From positions 1,736,001 through 1,800,000 of the forward strand of contig NZ_CP098774.1 in the NCBI RefSeq assembly GCF_028473665.1: 64,000 nucleotides of DNA. The letters are read 5' to 3'. Origin of the DNA: Sphingomonas sp. QA11 (GTDB lineage: Bacteria > Pseudomonadota > Alphaproteobacteria > Sphingomonadales > Sphingomonadaceae). The notes under the pieces were generated by a model. The model was not told the origin of the DNA. It ran no database searches and saw only the letters and a program-made list of their open reading frames with translations. Made by a program: the position numbers and the translations under genes. Below, one piece after another: positions 1 to 7,174 of the stretch. The first letter of the stretch is position 1, and every line of letters starts with the position of its first letter.

Positions 1-676
1 CGCGATCGTTGGGGTCGAGGCGCTGGCGCGCTGGGACCACATGCTGCTCGGCACGATCGGCGCCGATATCCTGTTCGCGGCGGCCACACGGGCCGATCTG
101 GAGATCGGACTTTCGGATCATATCCAGCGGATCACCCTCGAACGGGCGGCTGCCTGGCCGGCGGCGCTCCACGGGCTGCGCCTGTCGCTCAACCTGACGG
201 CCGGGGACATTGCGCGGCCCGGCTTTGCCGACCTGTTCCTCGACCGGGTGGACGCCAGCGGCTTTCCCCGCTCGCGCCTCACGGTGGAGATCGTCGAGAG
301 CGGGCTGATCGAGGACCTCGGCATGGCCGCCACCCTGCTGGCGACACTGCGCAGCGCTGGCGTCCGTGTCGCGATCGACGATTTCGGGACTGGCTATTCG
401 AGCCTTGCCTACCTCAAGTCGCTGCCGCTCGACTATCTCAAGATCGACAAGAAGCTGGCGCAGGACATCACCGGCACGCCGCGCGACCGGGTGGTGGTAC
501 GCGGCGTGATCGACATGGCGCGTTCGCTCGGGCTGGTGGTCATTGCCGAGGGCGTCGAGACCCAGGAACAGCTCGACCTGCTCGCCAAGGAAGGTTGCCA
601 GATATACCAGGGATTCCTGCGTTCCGGGGCGATCTCGATCGGGGCGCTGGTTGGGCTGATGGAGACGGCACCATGA
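1..676 (+). CDS. EAL-domain cyclic-di-GMP phosphodiesterase, C-terminal part
   Basis: This is the last 224 residues of a protein that begins before the window; the open frame is read from base 2. The EAL family hydrolyses c-di-GMP to pGpG. Visible motifs are VEALARW (the EAL signature, at the very edge), NLTAGD, the TVEIVESGLI block, DDFGTGYSSLAYL, YLKIDKKL, AEGVET and YQGFL, which together make an intact catalytic domain. The protein ends shortly after the domain. Any N-terminal sensor or GGDEF part lies outside the window. Its stop overlaps the start of the next gene by 4 bases (ATGA). Three PilZ receptor genes lie within the following 18 kb. Family assignment is certain; the signal sensed is unknown. 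Confidence 0.95.
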   Translation, partial: AIVGVEALARWDHMLLGTIGADILFAAATRADLEIGLSDHIQRITLERAAAWPAALHGLRLSLNLTAGDIARPGFADLFLDRVDASGFPRSRLTVEIVESGLIEDLGMAATLLATLRSAGVRVAIDDFGTGYSSLAYLKSLPLDYLKIDKKLAQDITGTPRDRVVVRGVIDMARSLGLVVIAEGVETQEQLDLLAKEGCQIYQGFLRSGAISIGALVGLMETAP

Positions 677-1104
677 GGATGACAGTAGCGATCGCTATCA
701 CGGCATTGGCAGTGCCGGCGGTGGCCGCGCCGCGCGAGGATGCGGAGGCCGCGATCATGGCAGCGATGCGGGACAGCGCGGTCGCCTGGACTGCGGGCGA
801 TCTCGACCGTTTCATGGGAATCTACGCCGATGACTCGACCTTTGTGGTCGCCGAGGGCCTGATCCGAGGCAGGGCCGCGATCGCCGCGCGCTATGCCCCG
901 CGCTTCACGCCGGCGGGCACGGCGAAACGCGGCGCATTGAGTTTCGAGGAGCTGGCCTTCCGTCGGATCGACCCGACGCATGCGTTGCTCGTCGCGCGAT
1001 ACCGGTTGAAGATCGACGGGTCAGCGGACCAGACGGGGCCGACCTCGCTGCTGTTCGAGAAGCGCGATGGTCTTTGGAAGATCGTGGCCGATCACAGCAG
1101 CTGA
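673..1104 (+). CDS. Exported NTF2-like / SnoaL-like (DUF4440-type) protein
   Basis: A 143-residue protein. The ATG at 673 was chosen because it overlaps the preceding EAL stop and gives a clean signal peptide (MRMTVAIAITALAVPAVAA, cleavage probably after residue 19). The longer upstream frame would run through the EAL gene. The mature part fits the cone-shaped NTF2/SnoaL fold: an N-terminal helix pair (AAIMAAMRDSAVAWTAGDLDRFMGIYADD), a FVV..GLIRGRAAIAARY segment, then beta strands ending in LLFEKRDGLWKIVADHSS. Members of this family bind small ligands or dimerise, and some are enzymes; nothing in the sequence fixes the activity. Probably periplasmic and translationally coupled to the EAL gene. 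Confidence 0.8.
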   Translation: MRMTVAIAITALAVPAVAAPREDAEAAIMAAMRDSAVAWTAGDLDRFMGIYADDSTFVVAEGLIRGRAAIAARYAPRFTPAGTAKRGALSFEELAFRRIDPTHALLVARYRLKIDGSADQTGPTSLLFEKRDGLWKIVADHSS

Positions 1105-1139
1105 TCCGCCCTCGCGGCTGACTATCGTCGCCAGTCGGG

Positions 1140-2780
1140 TCAGGGCCGGTTGGCGCCGCCGCCGTCGAGCACCTCCCGCACCTTCCAGGCGAGCTGGGCG
1201 ATGGTGAAGGGCTTGGGCAGGAACGCCACGCCGGCATCCAGCATGCCGTTATGGACCACGGCGTTGCGCGTATAGCCGGTGGTGAACAGCACCGGGATCT
1301 CGGGGCGCTGCGCCCGTACCTTGTCGGCCAGCTCGCGACCGCTCATGCCCGGCATGACGATGTCGGTGAACACGAGATCAAGCCGCGGCTGTACTGCAAG
1401 CTGTTCAAGCGCCTGATTGGCGTCGCTTGCCTGGACGATCGTGTAGCCCAGCTCGCGCAGGGCATCCACGGTCATGTGACGGACCTGGTCCTCATCCTCG
1501 ACGACCAGGATGATCTCTTCGGCGCCGCCGGTCGGCAGTTCTTCACGCATCTTGTCGGGTTCGGTCGACGATCCTGCCGCGCCGAGATGGCGGGGCAGAT
1601 AGATCTTGACCGTCGTGCCTTGCCCGATCTCCGAATAGATTTTCACGTGGCCGCCGGACTGCTTGACATAGCCGAACACCTGGCTGAGCCCGAGGCCGGT
1701 ACCCTTGCCGACGCCCTTGGTGGTGTAGAAGGGGTCGAACGCCCGCTCGATCACCTCGGGCGGCATGCCGGTGCCGCTGTCGCTGACGCAGATCATGACA
1801 TATTGGCCCGGCTCGACCTCGGCATGGCTGCGGGCATAGCGATCGTCGAGTTCGGTATTCGCCGTCTCGATCGTCAGCTTGCCGCCGTCTGGCATCGCGT
1901 CACGCGCATTGACCGCGAGGTTCAGGATCGCGCTTTCGAGCTGGGAAGGATCGGCGAAGGCGTGCCAGAGGCCACCGGCCAGGATCGTCTCCACCCGGAT
2001 ATGCTCACCGATGGTTCGCCGCAGCAACTCTGACATGCCGCCGACAAGCTGGTTCGCCTGCACTGCCTGGGGGGCGAGGGGCTGCTGGCGCGAAAAGGCG
2101 AGCAGCCGCGCCGTCAACGTCGCCGCGCGCTGGGCACCCTGGCTCGCATTGTCGATGCTCTGCAGGATCTTGGGGTGTTCGGACCCGACCAGACGCCGCT
2201 TCGCCATGTCGAGCGACCCGATGACGATCGCCAGCATATTGTTGAAATCATGCGCGATACCGCCGGTAAGCTGGCCGATCGATTCCATCTTCTGCATCTG
2301 CCGGAGCTGCGCCTCGACCTGGGCGCGCTCCGTCACCTCGGCCTGCAGCGCCGCTGTGCGTTCGGCCACCCGGTCCTCAAGCTGAAGGTTCAGCGCGTGC
2401 AATTCGGCCTCGGTCCGGATCTGCGCCGCATGCGCGACGAACATTCCGTGAGTCAGGACGACGATGATTACGGTGGTGAAGGCGTAGAATCCCATCGCGA
2501 TCCAGCCCGACGGCCAGATCAACATGAGCGACCCGAACGGCTCGATCAGATAATATTTCGCAAGCAGGCCGGACAAGATGGCCGCCAGCATGCCCGGCCC
2601 GAAACCGCCGACGAACGCCACGATGACGACGGCCGGCAGGAAGATCAGAAACGGGTAGCCGTCCAGTGTCTCGCCGATCCGCAGCCGGAGCCACAGGGCG
2701 AAGACGACGAGCAGGATGGCAAGCAGATAGCCCGGCCACCGTTTTTCGCGGATCGATTGGGTGGCGGTGACCAGGTTCAT
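1140..2780 (-). CDS. Membrane hybrid sensor histidine kinase with C-terminal receiver
   Basis: A 546-residue protein starting at the ATG at 2780; a TTG lies one codon upstream. The N-terminal 115 residues hold several hydrophobic spans including PFLIFLPAVVIVAFVGGFGP, resembling the DUF4118 (KdpD-type) membrane domain. A coiled linker follows, then a HisKA box GQLTGGIAHDFNNML with the phosphoacceptor His near residue 177. The HATPase domain has N and G boxes (NLAVNARDAMPDGG, VSDSGTGMPPEV, GTGLGLSQVFGYV). The receiver domain begins ILVVEDED, has the phospho-Asp in FTDIVMPG and the Lys in LPKPF. The architecture implies internal His-to-Asp transfer. No separate response regulator or output gene is adjacent, so the target is unknown. 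Confidence 0.9.
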   Translation of the reverse strand: MNLVTATQSIREKRWPGYLLAILLVVFALWLRLRIGETLDGYPFLIFLPAVVIVAFVGGFGPGMLAAILSGLLAKYYLIEPFGSLMLIWPSGWIAMGFYAFTTVIIVVLTHGMFVAHAAQIRTEAELHALNLQLEDRVAERTAALQAEVTERAQVEAQLRQMQKMESIGQLTGGIAHDFNNMLAIVIGSLDMAKRRLVGSEHPKILQSIDNASQGAQRAATLTARLLAFSRQQPLAPQAVQANQLVGGMSELLRRTIGEHIRVETILAGGLWHAFADPSQLESAILNLAVNARDAMPDGGKLTIETANTELDDRYARSHAEVEPGQYVMICVSDSGTGMPPEVIERAFDPFYTTKGVGKGTGLGLSQVFGYVKQSGGHVKIYSEIGQGTTVKIYLPRHLGAAGSSTEPDKMREELPTGGAEEIILVVEDEDQVRHMTVDALRELGYTIVQASDANQALEQLAVQPRLDLVFTDIVMPGMSGRELADKVRAQRPEIPVLFTTGYTRNAVVHNGMLDAGVAFLPKPFTIAQLAWKVREVLDGGGANRP

Positions 2781-3260
2781 CAACCAATGCGATATCCCGC
2801 ATCAGGCCGATAAATCAACGCGAAGTTAGGCCCCGGGATCACAGGATTACCGAGGCTTTCCACGAGGCTGGCCTCGCCGGGTCCGGGATGGACAACAAGG
2901 ACCGGGCGAGGGTCTATCATCCCGGTTATGCGGCGTTACTGCCCGACCCCGACGGCAGCAATATCGGGGCAGTCTTCCGCGGAAGTCCAAAAGGCAGAAG
3001 CGGATTTCCCTGTTCCTGGCGATTAACAGGGAAATTAACAGGGAATTTGATTTTTTCGTCACGCACTTCGGCGGCATATCGTCAATTATCTACATTATAA
3101 CAATATCTTGAAGGAAATTCCCTGTTATCCGATAACAGGGAATTTATGCCGCCCGAACAGGGAAACGATACCATCGATGAGAAGGAGCGGGCAGGACGCG
3201 GCAACACGCCCAAATCCATGCTGCACCTGCATTTGCCCTCATTGAATCGACGGCGGGCAA
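2781..3260. other. Gene-free stretch between hybrid kinase and mfd, rich in AACAGGGAA repeats
   Basis: About 480 bases without a convincing gene. Short frames at 2888-3100 (+), 2847-3077 (-) and 3082-3264 (-) translate the repeats and have no recognisable protein character. The right half is clearly more AT-rich than its surroundings and holds six copies of AACAGGGAA in both orientations plus a long palindrome. As the kinase gene reads leftward away from it, its promoter should lie in the left part. The mfd gene reads toward this side, so the mfd transcript may end here. No clear U-tract terminator was seen. Confidence 0.7.
3006..3164. repeat. Cluster of six AACAGGGAA motifs including a 31-bp palindrome
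   Basis: AACAGGGAA occurs on the plus strand at 3025-3033, 3037-3045, 3134-3142 and 3156-3164, and as its complement TTCCCTGTT at 3006-3014 and 3118-3126. Positions 3115-3145 form a perfect palindrome with 15-base arms (AAATTCCCTGTTATC and its complement) around a single central C at 3130. The first two plus copies are spaced 12 bases apart. I recall similar AACAGGGAA runs scattered through sphingomonad genomes, but cannot verify that here. Confidence 0.75.
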
Positions 3261-6200
3261 TCACCCCGCTGCCTTGGCCAGCCCCTTGGACAATTGCAGC
3301 GCGCCGTTAAGCCGCGCCTTGGGATCGCCCCAGGCGCGGGTGACCACCAGCTTGCTGTCTGGCCGCAGCCTCGCGACTCCATCGAGACGCGCGATCCAGG
3401 CAAGCAGGCCGTCGATATTGGGCGGCTTGTCGTCGTGGAAGCTGACCAGTGCGCCGCGCGGCCCGACGTCGATCTTCGCGACGCACGCCTTCTTGGCGTT
3501 GAGCTTGATCTCCATGAGGCGGATCAGATTCTCGGTCGGATCGGGCAACGGGCCGAACCGGTCGATCAGCTCCGCCGCGAAAGCCTCGACCGCCTGCGAT
3601 TCGTCGAGGTCGTTCAGGCGGCGATACAGGCCCATGCGCAGGTCGAGGTCCGGAACATAGTCTTCCGGGATGAGAATCGGCGCATCGACGGTGATCTGCG
3701 GAGAGAAGTCGCGTGGGCGCTGGGCGAGGCCGCCGGCCTTCGCTTCCATGATCGCCTCTTCCAGCATCGACTGGTAAAGTTCGTAGCCGACCTCCTTGAT
3801 ATGCCCCGACTGTTCGTCGCCGAGCAGGTTGCCGGCACCGCGAATATCCAGATCGTGGCTGGCAAGCTGGAAGCCGGCCCCGAGACTATCGAGATCGCTG
3901 AGAACCTTCAGGCGCTTTTCGGCGGTCTCGGTGACGATCCGGTCGGCCGGAGTGGTGAGATAGGCATAGGCCCGCGTCTTGGCCCGGCCCACGCGGCCGC
4001 GCAGCTGATAGAGCTGGGCGAGGCCGAAGCGGTCGGCCCGGTGGATGATCATCGTATTGGCGCTGGGGATGTCGAGCCCGCTTTCGACGATCGTGGTGGA
4101 GATCAGCACTTCGAATTTCTTGTCGTAGAAGGCGGACATCCGCTCCTCGACTTCGGTCGGGGACATCTGGCCGTGCGCGGTGACCGCGCGAACCTCCGGG
4201 ACATGGTCGCGCATGAACTGCTCGATATCGGGGACATCGGCGACACGAGGCGTGACGAAGAAGCTCTGGCCGCCGCGATAATGCTCCCGCAGCAATGCTT
4301 CGCGCAGCACGACCGGGTCCCAAGGCATGATATAGGTGCGTACCGCAAGGCGATCGACCGGCGGTGTCTGGATCACCGACAGCTCGCGCAGGCCGGACAT
4401 CGCCATCTGCAGCGTTCGCGGGATCGGGGTGGCGGTCAGCGTCAGGACGTGGACATCGGTCTTGAGCGCCTTGAGCCGTTCCTTGTGAGTCACGCCGAAG
4501 CGCTGCTCCTCATCGACGATGACGAGGCCGAGGCGCTTGAATTCCACTGACTTGGCAAGGATCGCGTGAGTCCCGACAATGACGTCGATCGTTCCGTTTT
4601 CCAGTCCTTCACGCGTCGCCTTGGCCTCGGCGGCGGGAACAAGCCGGGAGAGGCGGCCCACATTGAGCGGAAAGCCTTCGAAGCGGGCGGTGAAGTTCTG
4701 GAAGTGCTGGCGGGCGAGCAACGTGGTCGGGCACACCACCGCGACCTGCAGGCCTGACATGGCGGCGGCGAAGGCGGCGCGGAGCGCGACCTCGGTCTTG
4801 CCGAAGCCGACATCGCCGACGACGAGCCGGTCCATCGGCGTACCGGTGGCGAGATCGCCGAGCACGTCGTTGATCGCGCGGTCCTGATCCTCGGTTTCTT
4901 CATAAGGGAAACGATCGACGAAGCTGGCGTAACCGCTCTGGTCGGGCTCGATTGCATCGGCGGGGCGGAGCGCGCGTTCGGCGGCGGTCGCAATCAACTC
5001 GCCGGCGATCTCGCGGATTCGCTCCTTCATGCGGCTCTTGCGGCGCTGCCAGGCCTCGCCACCGAGCTTGTCGAGGCTCGCGCCCTCGCTGTCCGAGCCG
5101 TAGCGGGTAAGGACTTCGAGATTCTCGACCGGCACGAACAATTTGTCGCCGCCGGCATAAGTCAGCGCGACGCAATCATGCGGGCTCTGCCCGACGGGGA
5201 TCGAGGTCAGTCCCTCATAGCGGCCGATACCGTGATCGACATGGACGACCAGATCACCGGGCGTGAGCATCGCCAGCTCGGCGAGGAACGCGTCAGCGGA
5301 TTTCTTGCGCTTCTGGCGGCGGACCAGACGGTCCCCGAGCATGTCCTGCTCGGTCAGGAGCGCGACCTGCGGGGTCGAGAAACCATGGTCGAGCGGCAGG
5401 ACGATCAGCGCGATGCCCTTGTCAGCGGCTCCGAGAGCCTCCTGCCAGGTATCGACCTTGGTAGCGGCCTTCAAGCCGTGATCGGCGAGGAGCGTGGACA
5501 GCCGTTCACGCGCGCCGATCGAATAGCTCGCGAGGATCGGCTTGCGGCCGTCGCGGCGGAGCGTCGCGATATGGTGGACGACAGCCTCATAGACATTCGC
5601 GCCGCTTGACCGTTCCGCACCGAAATCGCGCGGGCCATCGACGTTGAAGTCGAGGACGATGGCGCTTTCGGGCTCGTGGAACTGGGTGGTGAGATGGGCC
5701 GGCGCGTGTTCGAGCCGCTCGGCGAAGTCCTTGGCGGTGAGGTAAAGCGCATCTGGCGGAAGTGGGCGATAGCTGCCCGGATCGCTCGACTGCGCCTTGA
5801 CCCGGTTGGCGTGATAGTCGGTGATCGCCTCGAACCGCTGTTCAGCCGCGCCGAGCACGCCGGCATCGCGGACAACCACGGCGTCGGCCCCGAGATGGTC
5901 GAACAAGGTCGCCATCTTCTCCTCGAACAACGGAAGCCAATGCTCCATGCCGGCAAGGCGGCGGCCATCGCTGATCGCCTGGTAGAGCGGATCGCCGGTC
6001 GCGGTCGCGCCGAAGCGTTCGCGATAGCGGCTGCGGAACCGCTTGATGCTGTCCTCGTCGAGCAAGGTCTCGGACGCCGGCAGCAGGGTGAAGCCGTCGA
6101 TCCGGCCCGTGGTGCGCTGATCGGCGGGATCGAAGGTGCGGACGCTTTCGATTTCGTCGCCGAAGAAATCGAGGCGAAGCGCCTGATCCTGGCCCGAGGG

Positions 6201-6716
6201 AAAGAGGTCGACCAGACCGCCGCGTACCGCGAACTCGCCCGAATCGGCGACCGTCTCGACCCGCGAATAGCCGTTGGACTGGAGCAGTTCAGCGAGCCGG
6301 TCCCGACCGATGCGTTCCTTGGGCGCGAGCGTCGCGACAAGCTGGCGGATGCGAAAAGGTGTCAGCGTGCGCTGCGCGGCGGCATTGGCGGTCGTGATGA
6401 GGAGCTGGGGCCCTTTGACTAGCTGCTGGAGGCGGTGGAGCGTCGCCATGCGCTCGGCCATGACGTGCAGCGTCGGCGAGGCGCGATCGTAAGGCAGGCA
6501 GTCCCAGGCCGGGAAGGTCAGGACCTCCAGCTCCGGCGCGAAGACCGGCGCGGTCGCGGCGATGGCGCGCATCGCGGCTTCGTCCGGTGCGATGAACACG
6601 GCCCGCGTCTTCGCGGCGCGGGCGAGGTCGGCGAGCAGCCAGGGCTCGAACCCCGTCGGCACGCCGGCGAGGGTGAGAGGCGTCTTGGCCGAAAGAATTG
6701 TCTTCAGGTCGGGCAT
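3261..6716 (-). CDS. mfd: Transcription-repair coupling factor Mfd
   Basis: A 1151-residue protein, normal length for Mfd. The start is the ATG at 6716 (a TTG is one codon upstream). Mfd removes RNA polymerase stalled at DNA lesions and recruits UvrAB. Domains in order: N-terminal UvrB-homology module without ATPase (from PLTLAGVPTGFEPWLLADLARA); the RNA-polymerase-interacting domain (LTPGDLVVHVDHGIGRYEGL); a superfamily 2 helicase with Walker A GDVGFGKTEVALRAAF and DEEQ box VDEEQRFGV; helicase C-terminal motifs (QLRGRVGRAKTRAYAYL); and the TRCF C-terminal domain (EDYVPDLDLRMGLYRRL). It lies downstream of sdhE on the same strand, separated by a dispersed repeat. Confidence 0.98.
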   Translation of the reverse strand: MPDLKTILSAKTPLTLAGVPTGFEPWLLADLARAAKTRAVFIAPDEAAMRAIAATAPVFAPELEVLTFPAWDCLPYDRASPTLHVMAERMATLHRLQQLVKGPQLLITTANAAAQRTLTPFRIRQLVATLAPKERIGRDRLAELLQSNGYSRVETVADSGEFAVRGGLVDLFPSGQDQALRLDFFGDEIESVRTFDPADQRTTGRIDGFTLLPASETLLDEDSIKRFRSRYRERFGATATGDPLYQAISDGRRLAGMEHWLPLFEEKMATLFDHLGADAVVVRDAGVLGAAEQRFEAITDYHANRVKAQSSDPGSYRPLPPDALYLTAKDFAERLEHAPAHLTTQFHEPESAIVLDFNVDGPRDFGAERSSGANVYEAVVHHIATLRRDGRKPILASYSIGARERLSTLLADHGLKAATKVDTWQEALGAADKGIALIVLPLDHGFSTPQVALLTEQDMLGDRLVRRQKRKKSADAFLAELAMLTPGDLVVHVDHGIGRYEGLTSIPVGQSPHDCVALTYAGGDKLFVPVENLEVLTRYGSDSEGASLDKLGGEAWQRRKSRMKERIREIAGELIATAAERALRPADAIEPDQSGYASFVDRFPYEETEDQDRAINDVLGDLATGTPMDRLVVGDVGFGKTEVALRAAFAAAMSGLQVAVVCPTTLLARQHFQNFTARFEGFPLNVGRLSRLVPAAEAKATREGLENGTIDVIVGTHAILAKSVEFKRLGLVIVDEEQRFGVTHKERLKALKTDVHVLTLTATPIPRTLQMAMSGLRELSVIQTPPVDRLAVRTYIMPWDPVVLREALLREHYRGGQSFFVTPRVADVPDIEQFMRDHVPEVRAVTAHGQMSPTEVEERMSAFYDKKFEVLISTTIVESGLDIPSANTMIIHRADRFGLAQLYQLRGRVGRAKTRAYAYLTTPADRIVTETAEKRLKVLSDLDSLGAGFQLASHDLDIRGAGNLLGDEQSGHIKEVGYELYQSMLEEAIMEAKAGGLAQRPRDFSPQITVDAPILIPEDYVPDLDLRMGLYRRLNDLDESQAVEAFAAELIDRFGPLPDPTENLIRLMEIKLNAKKACVAKIDVGPRGALVSFHDDKPPNIDGLLAWIARLDGVARLRPDSKLVVTRAWGDPKARLNGALQLSKGLAKAAG

Positions 6717-6740
6717 CAAATTTCAGCTTCCGTTGCCGCC

Positions 6741-6828
6741 ATGCCGGACTTGTTCCGGCATCCACCGTTGCGAAAACGCCAGGGCTTCGATGCCCCGCGG
6801 GCCGGTGGCCCCCGGAACACGTCCGGGG
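6741..6828. repeat. Dispersed paired-hairpin repeat, copy A
   Basis: Between mfd and sdhE. The left end is a near-palindrome running ATGCCGG-ACTTGTT-CCGGCAT (6741-6761), followed by CCACCG. The right end is CCCCGGAACACGTCCGGGG (6810-6828), followed by TGACG. The interior of about 48 bases is not shared with copy B. The complement of 52071-52152 has the same layout: an ATGCCGG hairpin with CCACCG, a variable middle, then GGCCCCCGGAAC with TGACG. Confidence 0.75.
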
Positions 6829-6846
6829 TGACGCACTTGGTTTAAC

Positions 6847-7113
6847 TCAGCGAGAGATCGGCACGTAGGTCAGCACGCGCATCGCTTCCATGATCGGCCC
6901 CTCGTAGCGCGCCGGGCAGGTGTCGGTGCCGATGGCCCAGGCCATGATATCGACATCCTGTTCTTCGAGCAGCTCCTCGAACAGATCGATCTCCGCATCG
7001 TTCCAGCCGGAAGCGGCGGCATCGCAAAAGCCGCCGATCAGCAAATCAGCCTCCTTGGTGCCGCGATGCCAGGCTCGAAAGCGCAGGCGTTTCAGGCGGA
7101 TGTCACGATCCAT
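6847..7113 (-). CDS. sdhE: FAD assembly factor SdhE (succinate dehydrogenase flavinylation)
   Basis: An 88-residue protein of the SdhE/YgfY/Sdh5 family, which promotes covalent attachment of FAD to SdhA. The family signature RGTKE (residues 17-21) and the following DLLIGGF are intact, as are the helical parts DLFEELLEEQDVDIMAWAIG and the YEGPIMEAMRVL tail. The ATG at 7113 was chosen because the protein then has the normal family length; the longer frame reads into recG on the other strand. It is divergent from recG with 61 bases between the start codons, so the promoters must overlap. The mfd-sdhE-recG arrangement is common in alphaproteobacteria. Confidence 0.93.
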   Translation of the reverse strand: MDRDIRLKRLRFRAWHRGTKEADLLIGGFCDAAASGWNDAEIDLFEELLEEQDVDIMAWAIGTDTCPARYEGPIMEAMRVLTYVPISR

Positions 7114-7174
7114 GGTTTTCCAACGACAATTGGCCGGCGGGCGCTGGCGGCGCACGTCGGCTGGGGGTAGGAGC

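Noticed and set aside
2888..3264. Short frames of 60 to 76 codons in the gap before mfd
   Set aside because: They translate the AACAGGGAA repeats (for example LTGKLTGN) and have no ribosome binding site or family resemblance.
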